Shown: one piece after another, positions 34,961 through 46,028 of the stretch
Position numbering within the stretch: the first letter of the stretch is position 1
Layout of the letters: every line of letters begins with the position of its first letter
NCBI GenBank assembly: GCA_930367215.1
Contig: OV884058.1
Span: 221,444,208-221,508,207 of the forward strand
Reading direction: 5' to 3'
DNA: 64,000 nt
Source: Pollenia angustigena
Lineage: Eukaryota > Arthropoda > Insecta > Diptera > Polleniidae
Position numbers and translations under genes: made by a program
Notes under the pieces: model-generated
Databases searched by the model: none
Told to the model about the DNA's origin: nothing
Seen by the model: the letters and a program-made list of their open reading frames with translations, nothing else

Positions 34961-35159
34961 AAAATAGCAGGTCAAAAACACATGCCTTATAATAAATGTA
35001 TACAAGCTATCACCAGACACATCCGTACACAATCGAACAATTTAAATATCTGCTTTGAGTCCCGAATTTAGTTACAAATATGATAGAATAATTCCCAATT
35101 CGTTTACGTAATTATATTAAAAATAAATTGATTACTATGGAAAAATTTTATTTCTTTTT

Positions 35160-35480
35160 TTTCAAAAAACAAAAAAAAAATCCGACTGAGCCAGAGCTAT
35201 TTTTAAAAGGGGGCGTGGCACCACCCTATTCCACCTTGGATATAATTCATACTGTTAGATCAACATATAAACCAAATCTTATCTTCATACCTTTGATGGT
35301 TCATGAGATATATCCGTTCTAAGTTTCAGGTTATATGGGCGGTGCCACGCCCCTTTATCCAATCATAACCAAGTATATCCAAGAACTATTAGCAGGTCAA
35401 AGTTTCATGGCAATCATTCTATTGCTATGGCAGCTAGGGCGATTTTTAATAGGGGGAGTGGCACCGCCCACTTTTCCAAA
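35160..35480. repeat. INE-1-type ~120-bp tandem core (GGCGTGGCACCACCC)
   Basis: GGGGGCGTGGCACCACCC at about 35211, GGGCGGTGCCACGCCC at about 35338 and GGGGGAGTGGCACCGCCC at about 35453 mark three degenerate units of a GC-richer noncoding repeat, typical of the central blocks of INE-1-like elements in flies. Confidence 0.55.
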
Positions 35481-37086
35481 AGATGTGTAGCATATGTCAC
35501 TCAGTGGTAACGTAGCATTCAAATAGTGAAAGAATTTTTAAAGTTGGATAAGTAGTTTAATTAATCTCCATTTTTTGCGATTTCACCCCTCTGTGTGCCG
35601 GTTTTAACTTTTGACAGCTTGCAGCGCTATTGTTAACGTTGTACTACAGCGACTATTCTGTTCCCCACTTTATTTACCAATTTGGCTACCTCGATCATTA
35701 TAAAAATGCATGAAAAATTACTAGAGGTTTTTTTAACGTCTTTGTTATTATCAATTTATTAATAAAAACGTTGTTACTCCTCTTTCAAACACTTTATTTA
35801 GCTGCACTTTTATGCAGGTTACCACAATTGCGTACCTGCATTAGGGCAGCTAAATACATTTAAGATGGCTTACATTAAACAGTATTGCACTAATTTCGCA
35901 AAATAAAAAAAAATAATCAAAAATAATCAAAAGTAATCTTCGAAAGTAGTCAAATTATTTTCCGATTACTTTTTATTATTTTTGATTATTTTTTCGAAAT
36001 TTTTATTAATCTTGATTATTTTTTGATTATCTGTAATCGTAATCAATTAGTAATCGTGCGAATCTGAAAATAATCGTAATATAATCATTACTTCACCTTT
36101 CAAAAAAAAAAATAATCTAATTACTAATTATTATGATTAGTAATCATTACTTAACAGCTATGATTCATAAGGGTATTCAAACGATTAACCGTTGTTCGAT
36201 TAATCGATTAATTTTGGGCGATTAACTGTTCGAATAATTCAAAATTGTTCATTTTCGATTAACGAATAATTCGAATAATTTACCTCGATTAATCTATTCA
36301 TCGAAAATTTGTTTTTTCACGTTTTAAATACCATTTTATTGTTTCTTAACTCAGGAACATTTCCCTCAAGTAAAAATTGTTTAAAAAAAATATAGTAAGT
36401 ACAAAGATTGAAACCAAAGAGTTTGGGAATAATTAATTTTTAAGAATGTTTAGTACACACTTTTGCCACAACTGCACAACTTTGCACACTGGGCAATTCC
36501 GGCAAAAAATTATTTTTTTTTAATTTTAACAAAATTTTGATGACAGATTAATGGGAACACCTCAAAACATACAACTCATTTCTTAATTTGGCTTTTGGAT
36601 AACTATTTTTTACTGTTAATACTGGAGCAAAGTAGATAATTTTTTTCTTACAAATTTAAGGATTGTTTTTGTGTGCGTTATTTTTTTGGATAAGCGAGTG
36701 AGTTTCTTTAAAAATAAATAAAACCTAAGGAAAGCCAAATTTAAAGAGACCATAACATAAAAGGTAGGGCTAGGGGAGGTCAAGTGATAATTATATCTAG
36801 TACTGTTAAGTATCAAAAGTAAGTACAATGCATTTCAACTGCCACCACATACCACCCCAGTAACCAGATAATTTTTAGTGACTTCCTATATTTTTAAAGA
36901 TAAGCGTGACTGGGTGATCATCGCCCAGCCCCAACAACATAAGCCAGACACTTGATTTTGTATGTAGACTCCCCTCCCAATGTGCAAATAAAAAAAGAAG
37001 GGACTTTTGGATATTCAATTCATACGAGGTTAGAAAGGGGTAAAAACGGATAAAATCAGTAACATTATTTCTCGTGATCGTACAGA

Positions 37087-37526
37087 CCCAGTAAAAAAAA
37101 TTTGGGTTTTTTGAAGCACTACATAGAAAAAGCGCATACTCAAGCGCTTCAATTAGAGAGCTCTTAAAAAGCAGTAAATGATAACGAATAAAACATACAA
37201 AAAAGCTGCTATTTTAGTGCTGACAACGAAGAGGGTTTTGAAGCGAAAAAAAATATATTATGGTTTACGAAAATGATTGAAAAAAGGCATTTAAACAAGT
37301 AAAAGCAAAACATTAATGAATATGTTAATATAGTTAGCCTTAAAAAAGCACTCTAGGAGCGCTTTGTTTGCATGTCAAAAGAAGCGCTTATTGTCAGCAG
37401 AAAATAGTCCTCCAAACCGGGAACACCCCATACAAAAATCAGGCATCCCATCAGCAGGTTTGAAGCGATTTGAGGCATGAATTCATACAAAAAACCTGCT
37501 CCTTTTGGAGCACGTTTTTTACTGGG
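37087..37526 (+). mobile_element. CCCAGTAAAA-ended MITE, left arm of an inverted pair
   Basis: Starts CCCAGTAAAAAAAATTTGGG and ends TTTTTTACTGGG. The whole 440 bp recurs inverted at 37831-38266, including ATCAGGCATCCCATCAGCAG and CTTATTGTCAGCAGAAAATA. Because each arm has its own inverted ends, the pair looks like two copies of one MITE. Confidence 0.85.
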
Positions 37527-37830
37527 GAGGTAGACGTAAAATTCAAAAAAATATCATTATTGAATCGAAAATTGATTGGTCATGTGTTTGGTACTTTTTT
37601 GAAATTTGCACATTTTGGGTACGAAAAAGGGCAAAAATATAATATTGGTACTTTTTTGGTAAGCAATTTATCTTCTTAAGTAATAAAGTTATAAATCAAA
37701 CTTAAATTGTGTTCTCTTCTCTTTAAAAGCTCTCATACAAGTTTTGTTACCTTTTGGAAATTTGAATATATAACTATCGTCGGTAGTTTTTTCTATTAAG
37801 CTATTTTTATTTATATAAAATATAAAATAT

Positions 37831-38266
37831 CCCAGTTAAAAATGTGCTCCAAAAAGAGCAGGGTTTGTGTATGAATTCATACCACAAATCGCTTCAAACC
37901 TGCTGATGGGATGCCTGATTTTTGTATGGGGTGTTCCCGGTTTGGAGGACTATTTTCTGCTGACAATAAGCGCTTCTTTTAACATGCAAACAAAGCAAGC
38001 AAAGTGCTATTTAGGGGCTTACTATATTAACATATTCATTAATGTTTTGCTTTTACTTTTATTTAAATGCCTTTTTCCAATAATTTTCGCATATTTTTAT
38101 TTTTTTTCGGTTTGCAACCTTCTTCGTTGTCAGCACTAAAATAGCAGCTTTTTTGTATATTTTAGTCTATATCATTTACTGCTTTATAAAAGCTCTTTTA
38201 TTGAAGCGCTCGATTGTGCGCTCTTTCTCTTAAGTGCTTCAAAAACCCCAAATTTTTTTTACTGGG
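37831..38266 (-). mobile_element. CCCAGTAAAA-ended MITE, right arm of an inverted pair
   Basis: Starts CCCAGTTAAAAATGTGCTCC and ends AAATTTTTTTTACTGGG. It is the reverse complement of 37087-37526 with moderate divergence, so the arms are not a recent palindrome. A 304-bp unrelated spacer separates them. Open frames here are by-products. Confidence 0.85.
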
Positions 38267-38335
38267 ATGTTAATTTAATAATAACTTTATAAGACGCCAT
38301 GTAAGGCAGATATTTGTTATATATAGTTGCGAGGG

Positions 38336-38727
38336 CAATTGAAGCACAGCCGCGAATAACGTTGTAAACGCCACATTTTGCAAAAACTGTTTTTTGCAGA
38401 TAACCGTTAACCTTTCTCTCTTACACAGTTAAAACATCAAATCAACCAAAACTATGCACCTTAACGCCTTCAAAATGTCGTACAAAGTGTCAGCCAGTGG
38501 AAGAACATTGCAAGTTACGGACAAATCGATGAAACCGAAATGGTTTTGCAGTGCGGAATAATGTTTTAAAAGCCTTTTGCATTAAAGTTTTTATTATCAT
38601 TATTTTTAATAATAGAAAAAATAATTTTTAAAACAAATAATGCTGCCTGTGAAAAAACGTTTTTTTGCTCTCTTGAAAAATTATTATTTTGTAACTTAAA
38701 ACGTTATTCGCGGCTGTGCTTCAATTG
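38336..38727. mobile_element. MITE, 392 bp, perfect ~28-bp inverted repeats
   Basis: CAATTGAAGCACAGCCGCGA continuing to AATAACGTT is exactly mirrored at the right end (AACGTTATTCGCGGCTGTGC and onward). It has no coding capacity. Direct flank duplication is not evident. Confidence 0.85.
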
Positions 38728-38932
38728 TTAAATTGTTTTTACTTTTTTAATAAAAGTTTTATTTAAAAAAATATAATTTTTGGTCTTATATTTAAAATTC
38801 TAAACTAGACAAAATAAAAATTGTTCGATTAAACGAATAATATTGAATTGTTTGATTATTATTCGATTAAACTTTTACCTCGGATAATTAATAGCGCAAT
38901 TTACACAAAACCTCGATTAATTGAATACCCTA

Positions 38933-39095
38933 ATATTCATCTAAGACTCCTTGAAAGATATATAGCCGTTTTAGCCATGTCCATCTGTCTGTCTCGAAAC
39001 ACTTAACAGAAAAGAAACATTTTGCTTTCAAATTAGTCTGTAAAAACTGTGATGTAGGGTATCATATGGCCGGATTTGACCGGCAATACTTGATC
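38933..39095 (+). mobile_element. INE-1-like element, 3' part (continues from 32732)
   Basis: ATATTCATCTAAGACTCC, then GCCATGTCCATCTGTCTGTC, then a terminal hairpin (GCCGG/CCGGC at about 39070-39085), matches the order in the complete element at 41117. The 3' end after the hairpin (CAATACTTGATCAAG) is diverged. Confidence 0.78.
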
Positions 39096-40131
39096 AAGTA
39101 ACATTTAATTTTCCCACTTCAAAATATTTTTATTTATCTAAAACCCCCCAAAAAAATGGTATTAAAACATAATTTTTGTCACCTTTAAAACATCTTTTTT
39201 TTTATTTGATAAACTCAAGAAAAAAACTTATAAAACCAAAAACCATTTTTAAGCTGGGGTTAAAAGTATGTGATCCTCAATTAGTAAATGATATTTTATT
39301 CACGTGTCTCATTCGCATGCTCATGCAAGCCCAAACAAGTATAACCATGCATGCAAACGCTGTTAATTATTTTTTATAACGTTTTAAATTGCGGTAGATT
39401 AACGTCCGCATCGCCTAAAAGTGCAGTAAGCGATCGTTGTAAGAGCCAGGCAACATTAATGTTTACATTAAGATAAGACAATTACGGGCAACAACTAAAC
39501 AAAAAAAAATTCTTCAAGTATAAAATGTATTGGCAAGTGTTATTTAAAATAAATTGCATAATGAGTTGGAAAAAATTAAGAGAAGCAGCAGCATTTTTTC
39601 TTAAGGAAGTTAAAAAAAACCGGAAAATAAATATTTTTCTTGAAAACTTAGGCGAGGTTTATTTAGTTCGCTTTAGAGTTTTAATGGTAAATGAAACTTT
39701 TGTTGGATGCTTTTGAGAGACAGATGATGATTAACGTTTGCAGCAGGTGTTAAAGGTTTTTTTTGCAATTTAGTAAATAAATATTACACTGTTTAGAATA
39801 ATATTACAATAAAAAAAAAAATAAATAAGCAAAAATTTTAACAATTTTTAAAAACAAAAAACCACAATGTACCATAATGGTCTCTGGTTGAGGGTTTGAA
39901 GTTTACTGCGCACCAGCCTTTCTAACTTAACCTTAAAAACTAAAAAGATTTCACATCGATTCTTATTTCTTGAAACTTTAAGCCCCGAACAACTTTTGAC
40001 ACTTAAATTTCTTGCCCCACTGTCGTTTCACGTTTACGTAAACAACACAATTCCCTTAATAATATTTCTAAATCCAAACTTTCCCATTCGTATTCTAAAT
40101 TTCAAAGAAATCAGATTAAAAACATATTAAA
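39096..40131. other. No gene seen
   Basis: 1 kb without recognisable coding sequence. The frames 39176-39379 and 39525-39716 show no domain. Confidence 0.5.
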
Positions 40132-41024
40132 TTTTTTTTTTTTTTTTAACAATTTATTTTTATTATTGAATCTTTCTTATCGAAATTTACAATATGTATT
40201 CAAATTTTAATTCTACTTGTTGTTTATTAGTTGTTACCAATGTAATTACTAACTGCTGTATTCAAATTTTAAAAAAGTCTGCTAGTTAGGCTCGGTTCTT
40301 TTAGCCTCTGGTGACCTTCGAACTGAAGCAGACCCCGAGCGAGGTAGTTAGGGCGGGCCATTAGTTTATTGATGTAGCTTATTGAATATTTTTTAATTTC
40401 CTCCTGGATAGTGGGGACGTTGAGATCTCTGTGGTTAATATCATTACGTATATACCATGGGGCGCAGACAGTTTGTCGTAATATTCTAGACTGTCTTCTT
40501 TGAAGCTTTTGGATGTAAGATGCGCATGCAGTACCCCATAATTGGATGCCATATGTCCATATTGGTTTTATGATGGACTTGTATAAGAGAATTTTGTTGT
40601 CTAGAGACAAGTTTGAGTTTCGACCGAGAAGCAAATGTAGTTGAGCTGCTTTAAGTTTCATAGCCGTTATTTTCGCTTCAATATGACGAGACCAGGTCAA
40701 GCGTCTATCTATATGAATTCCCAAGTACTTAACATGGTTTTCTACCGGAACAGTGATGTAATTTATTTTTAAAGCTGGGCACGTTTGTCTTCTGAGCGTG
40801 AAAGTTAAGTGAGCACATTTAGCCGTGTTAACCTTTATTCTCCATTTTTCTAGCTAGGCCTCTAGTTCATTGATGTGGAACTGCAGATTTTGCGATGCGA
40901 CTTTTGGGTCATGGTTAACGCTAATAAATGCTGTGTCGTCTGCAAATGTAGAGGTATGCGTGCTCAGGTTTGTTGGCATATCCGCTGTGTATATTATATA
41001 TAGAAGCGGTCCTAATATGCTGAG
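40132..41024 (-). pseudogene. Jockey-type LINE, 5'-truncated reverse transcriptase
   Basis: On the minus strand the copy begins inside the GVPQG/LGP motif (LSILGPLLYIIYTADMPTNL). It continues through the catalytic FADDTAFISVNHD and one in-frame TAG (before LEKWRIKVNTAKC). The thumb follows: HVKYLGIHIDRRLTWSRHIE, RRQSRILRQTVCAPWYIRND and LNVPTIQEE, with the stop at 40269. The 3' region ends in a run of T on the plus strand (40134-40149), the poly(A) tail. Its 3' end differs from the jockey at 11479-13829, so it is another subfamily. Confidence 0.88.
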
Positions 41025-41116
41025 GGGGGAGTATTTATCTTGTATTTATCTTAAATGTCAATTGTTTTGGCAACTCTGTTATAATTTTTTGTCCGTTACT
41101 CAAAAATAATTTATAT

Positions 41117-42385
41117 TTTTATACCCTCCACCACAAAGTTTGTCATTCCGTGTGAAACTTTTTTGTTATTCATCTCAGACCCCATAAAGTTTATTTATTC
41201 TGGCTCCTTGAGCAATCCTAAGTCGATTTAGCCAAGTCCGTCTGTCTGTTGAAAACACGCACACTTTCGAAAAACTCAAAGAAATAAAAAAAACTTGGTG
41301 TCAAATTGCTTGCAGTTATCCTAAGCAGTTTGGGATTGAAATCCAGCAAAATCGGTTCAGTAGGATCAGAGCTACGAATCAAAATGTGGAACCACCACCT
41401 AAAAAAAATTTATAATTTTGTTACAAAAACTAACATAAATGGTGGAAAAATGCACGGAATGATATAAGATTTCGCAAAAATTTGTCTTATTTGACTGGAA
41501 ATCACGCTGTAGAATTTCGCGAAGATCCGTCTATAATTTACCCTAGGCCCCATATAAGCCCTACTTTTGGAAAACCGTAGAAAATAATGCTATCATAACC
41601 AAATTTTGTACATCACAGTTTTATAGGACTGGAAATAAGACTGTGAATTTTCGTGAAGATCAGTCTATAATTTACCATAGGCTCCATATAAACCCTACTC
41701 CCGGAAAACAGTTAACTACGCCTTAAACCGTAAAAAATAATGCTATCATGACCAAATTTGGTACATCACAGTTTTATAGATCTAGAAATAAGACTGACAA
41801 TTTTCGTGAAGATCGGTCCATAATTCACCATAGGCCCCATATAAACCCTACTCCCGGAAAACAGTTAAGTACGCCTCAGACCGTAAAAAATAATGTTATC
41901 ATAACAAAATTTGGTACATTACAGTTTTATAGGACTAGAACTCACACTAATAAACTACGTAATGATTGGTTCATAATTTACTTTACGCCTCATATAAAGC
42001 CCGCTCTGGTAAAATAATTAAATACTCCTAAAACCATAGCAGATTTAGATATTGCGGTAAACTTTCTTCCAACTTAGCTTCCTATGGCCAGAAAAAAATG
42101 TTATGCAATTTTGTGATATACAGTCCATAATAAACCTTGGATCTATTTTAAGCAGCCTTCTGAAATTCACTGCTGTATTGAAATTTATGTTTTTTAAAAC
42201 CAGAAGCCAATCTGCAGAATTTTGGGATGATTGGTTCAAAGCTTACCATGGCTCCAATATAAATTCCCCTCCTGAAAATCATTTTAGTTCGGCTAGACAT
42301 CATATAGATATTACTCCTGAAACATTTGAACTGTCGGTAAAGGGTATCAAAGATTCGGCACAGCCGAATATAGCACTCTTACTTG
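41117..42385 (+). mobile_element. INE-1/DINE-1-like (Helentron) element, complete, with ~153-bp tandem core
   Basis: 5' end TATACCCTCCACCACAAAG; conserved GCCAAGTCCGTCTGTCTGTT at about 41230; a core of three to four repeats marked by ATAATGCTATCATAACC at 41584, ATAATGCTATCATGACC at 41738 and a third at 41890 (period 152-154 bp); and the terminal hairpin GATTCGGCACAGCCGAAT, then CACTCTTACTTG. ORFs in the core are repeat artefacts. The overall design is that described for Drosophila INE-1 and its relatives. Confidence 0.85.
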
Positions 42386-44160
42386 TTTTTGCATAAAATG
42401 TTCGCTATAACTGTGAAAAAAATAAAATCAATTTAAGGCAAAGCTTTGTTTTTCCCTACAATTGCAACACCGAAAATCTTCATAAACAACAACAACACTG
42501 AATGCTCAGTCACCGCAAACATGTCGAGTGGTTTAAATCGTGCAATTATGTTAATAATTTATTTAATCCTTAATTTTTTACTTTTAACACATTCAATTGA
42601 AATGTAATGTATACATCAATACGCACACAAACGCACGTACACCCTACAGTTCTGGAGGGAATGTTACCACACCAGTCATAATTAACAATTTAGCCATAAA
42701 ACTATTGCAGATTAATTTGGTCCCTGCAGCTCGTCGGATGTGCCTAGACGGGTCAAATGTATGACAAGCCCCACTTTATTTTTCGTTTCCAATATTTGTT
42801 TCTAACATACCTACCGGTTCCCATACACAATTTTCAATACAGACTAGATATATAAATTTTAATTACTTTTAATAAATTACAGAAAACATTTGGTAAACTG
42901 TATACATTCTAGATTACCGATGTTAAGAAAAGAGACATTTACTTAAAAAATATATTACTGGTATATAATATTAATTTACCTACTCATTTATATACCCATA
43001 CATATATATACATACATACGTATATCAATATACCCAATTATAACCTATAATCATAATTAATTATAAATTCATACATATTCGTGTTAGAGAAAGACAAAAT
43101 TAATGCATTCAATTTATAAAACAAAACAAAAAATAATAAATAAAATGAAAAATATTGAAACAAAAGGTGAATTGATGAAGATGAATTCTCCTCCACCATT
43201 CATCACTACTGCCATTGTATTCATGAAAATGTCAATACAAAATGTTAATAGTAATTAACACTAAACCCACAATTATGTCAACAGTCACTTAAGCCAACAC
43301 CAGCCAGCCAGCCAGTCAACCAACATGACAGAGTCATACAATGAATATTAAAAAAAAGTAACAACAACAATAACTACAACTATTGAATTTATAGTGCTAA
43401 CGTCAGATATTTGAAGAAGTGAGTTGTTTAAAAAGTAATGCGGAAATTAACAGTCATTTTGATAAAAAAAAATATGTAGATCCCTCTCATGTTATTTATG
43501 GTTTAATAAGAACCCAATTTTAAATTAAAATTGATTCTAAGGGCTACTTAATAAGTGCAATTTAAGTCTAATGGCCATTTTCTCAATGTCTCGACAAACT
43601 TTATGTTATTTAATGTCAACATAAATATTTTAGACCGATAAACTGTCCGTTAACGATTTTGGGGTTCTCAATATACCGACAAAAAACATTTTTTTTCAGT
43701 TGACAACACCTCCCAAAATACATGCTGGTTGAACATCTCTTTACGGCAAATGAAAGGAAAATAAATAATTGGCAGATGAGTGCTGGTTAGCTTTGCGACA
43801 GAATATAAGCAAATAAGCCATCGAGAAAAACAAATTTCTTTAATATGCAGTTTTTCGTTGGGAAAAAAGATAATTGTGTAATGAGAAAACGGCCATTAAT
43901 ATATCAGTACAACTTAATATATCAGTAAACATATATAAATCTCCATAAAATTAGGCATTTTCACTTCTTAAGGTGGATTCATCCATGCGTTCCGAACACG
44001 GTTGATAAAGTTGGTACAATTGTACTTTTTTGGAACAATTCAAAACTTAAAAGTACGCTGGCACCCCCATGACTCATTTGGTACTATTTTGAAATTTTTC
44101 AAACCTATTGTTAATTGATATAAAATGGCAACTCGTACTTACTGTCAAATGAATATAAGT
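42386..44160. other. No gene; short TA/CATA microsatellite
   Basis: 1.8 kb of unique-looking sequence with ATATACATACATACGTATAT near 43005-43025. No exon or element recognised. Confidence 0.5.
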
Positions 44161-44228
44161 GCCGGTTCACACATGTCAAGTCGCAAGGTCAAGACTTGAC
44201 GAGTCAAACTTGACGTGTGTAAGCCGGC
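44161..44228. mobile_element. Very short MITE, 68 bp
   Basis: GCCGGTTCACACATGTCAAG at the left and CTTGACGTGTGTAAGCCGGC at the right are inverted with two mismatches and almost no interior. It abuts the copia fragment. Confidence 0.7.
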
Positions 44229-44249
44229 GCCAAGCGCAGTTCAGTGCTT

Positions 44250-45010
44250 GGTGAAAATGGTCTTGCGAAAACCGTAATCTCGATACCTAGATAAAGGTTC
44301 CGATCACCCAAAACAGTCAATTCAAAATTAGATTTCAAGACAGAAATAATATTATCAATTTCCATATCATGCTTCGATGCGATAATTATGTCATCAACAT
44401 AAATCAGGATATAAATGATTGAGTCACTATCTCAATGTATGTATGCTACTGTTCAACCTACAGGCATAATTCTCTTTCCAGGCATAATATAACCCTGTGG
44501 TTGTTACATGAAAATTTTCTTGTTCAGTTTACCATAATGGAATGCTGTTTTAATAAAGACGTGCTTCACCTTCATTTTTCTAAAGCTTGCAGTAGCCAAT
44601 AAACTTATAAACGTGGCTTGTTTTACAAAGAGTGCAAAAACCTCATCATAGTTTTCCCCATACTTCTGAGAAAAACCTTTTGCTACTTATCTAGCCCTGT
44701 ATTTACTTTTAAATACCCATTTGCAGCCAATCAGATTGGTACCCTTTGGTAACTCTACCAAATCCCACGCATTATTTTCATGAAGTGCCTTAATTTCATC
44801 TTCCATTGCCTTTAACCAAAAATCATTGTTGGATATAGATACTGCATCTTCGTAGCTTATTGGATCATCTTCTTCATACATTTTGTATCCAAACTTTTTA
44901 GGAGGTACACCCTTAGTGACCCTAGATGATTTCCTAGAAGTATCGTCATTTTTATTTATAGAAGGTGATACTAATTCCTCTGCAGATTCAAAACCATGAT
45001 ATACAAGATT
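44250..45010 (-). pseudogene. Copia-type (Ty1/copia) pol fragment: reverse transcriptase
   Basis: The minus strand reads EEDDPISYEDAVSISNNDFW, then WDLVELPKGTNLIGCKWVFK at 44881-44687. It goes on in other frames to VAKGFSQKYGENYDEVFA, then KMKVKHVFIKTAFHYGKLN, and finally YILIYVDDIIIAS, with the catalytic YVDD at 44390-44401, and NLYLGIEI. These are the successive RT blocks of a copia element. Frameshifts and two or more stops break it, and the segment between FM-QPQGY and YVDD is shortened. No LTR, integrase core or gag was recognised nearby. Confidence 0.85.
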
Positions 45011-45289
45011 CGACTAGTGGCACAACGATTAGATTACCATCATTATACTCATTGTTTCTTATTACGATTTCTTCAGAAGGTTTATTACCAACCCATTGTT
45101 ACTTACATATTACGATTTCTTCAGTAGGTTTCATTAAGCGTAGTGTTGCCATAATTTTTTTTTAACTACGTAAAATATATTGGCAACTGATTGACAGCTG
45201 TTGAGTTTAAACTACATATTAATTTAATTTAGTTCAAATAATCCAGCGTTTGAATATTCACTGAGCCATACAATTTAAGTTAAACGAAT
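45011..45289. other. No gene seen
   Basis: Two near-identical TATTACGATTTCTTCAG..GG segments (45061-45083 and 45108-45130) are a short local direct repeat. Confidence 0.4.
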
Positions 45290-45543
45290 AATGCCCGTAA
45301 TTTTTACAAATAGATATCTAGTCGTGTTCGTACCTAACAGTTTTCTTTACCTATCCGGTAACACTGTTGTGGTAATTTCAACGTTAATTTTGTCTACGTG
45401 AATTAACTATCGAAAATCGATGGTGTAAAATACATTACACTTTAACCCGTAGCTACGCGTAGATTAGAAATACGTTTTAAAATTATGAAAACCATAGATA
45501 CCTATACACAGATAGATACCTATTTGTAAAAATTACGGGCATT
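45290..45543. mobile_element. MITE, 254 bp, ~33-bp inverted repeats
   Basis: AATGCCCGTAATTTTTACAA at the left and TTGTAAAAATTACGGGCATT at the right are perfectly inverted, with weaker matching further in. No ORF. Confidence 0.85.
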
Positions 45544-45629
45544 CATTTTGAGCTCGTGTTCTAAAAACATGAATTTAAATCATAATTAGTGGGCTCTCTG
45601 ACAATTAGAGCCAATTCACTACCTCGTTA

Positions 45630-45775
45630 GTAAAGTGTAACCCCCTTATGCAAAAAAAGCTAAAAGTTCACACTTGTTAACCAACACGTTAAGCCCATAC
45701 ACTTTTGCAGGGCTTAATGTAATGGTTAATTAACATAAACTTTAGCTTTTGTTGCATGCGGGAGTAAATCTTTAC
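45630..45775. mobile_element. Palindromic MITE, 146 bp
   Basis: Almost the whole segment folds back: the left arm GTAAAGTGTAAC...GCAAAAAAAGCTAAAAG...GTTAAGCCC pairs with GGGCTTAATG...CTTTAGCTTTTGTTGC...GTAAATCTTTAC. Confidence 0.72.
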
Positions 45776-46028
45776 AATGATGCAATGAACCCCGCCAATA
45801 GTTCGCAAGTCACTGCAAATTTTACAAAACTTAATCACAAATGCCTTCAATAGCTTTAAAGCTCAGTTAGCTGATAGTAACAGTAATGTTGCAAATCAGC
45901 TGCTTCATATTGTTGTATGTAAAGCAATTAGAACGATTAAAGTAATCAGTAAGATGTTATGTCACAATCTGTAAGAAAAAGATTGGTCTTACTTTTTTAC
46001 AGTAAAGTTAAGTTCAGTTACTCTCAGC

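Larger units (their letters stand above)
33742..35687 (+). mobile_element. Inner element Z inside X, with inverted repeats and a possible 8-bp duplication
   Basis: ACCTCGAT occurs at 33734-33741 and 35688-35695. Inside, GGAACAGAATA...TGTAGTA (33764 onward) and CACAGAGGGGTGAAATCG (33898 onward) recur inverted at 35640-35663 and 35575-35595. The outermost 20 bp match poorly, so the exact ends are uncertain. It contains a gene fragment and INE-1-type sequence. Confidence 0.55.
32735..36162. mobile_element. hAT-like element X, TAATCA-word ends, perfect 8-bp target duplication
   Basis: The left terminus CAGCGCTGTTAAATTTGG and the right terminus, read inward CATAGCTGTTAAGTAATG, are equal-length imperfect inverted repeats. 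ATTCATAA is present immediately outside both (32727-32734 and 36163-36170). TAATCA/TAATCG/TGATTA words fill the first and last ~200 bp. No transposase of its own is visible; its centre holds another element (33742-35687). An 8-bp duplication with a CA start indicates hAT or P type. Confidence 0.78.
36169..38932. mobile_element. hAT-like element Y, CGATTAA-word ends, 8-bp target duplication
   Basis: The termini are AAGGGTATTCAA and TTGAATACCCTA. ATATTCAT stands at 32725-32732 and 38933-38940. The left copy and Y's first two bases were later displaced by X, which duplicated ATTCATAA across the junction. CGATTAA/TTCGAATAA words fill both ends (36180-36300 and 38820-38915). The centre holds inverted 440-bp arms and a MITE. 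No transposase is visible. Confidence 0.75.

Noticed and set aside
37867..38139. 90-codon ORF with hydrophobic stretches
   Set aside because: It lies inside an inverted MITE arm; the hydrophobicity comes from T-rich sequence.
41748..42396. ORFs in the INE-1-like tandem core (also 61557-62045)
   Set aside because: The frames follow the ~153-bp noncoding repeat and no protein family is recognisable.
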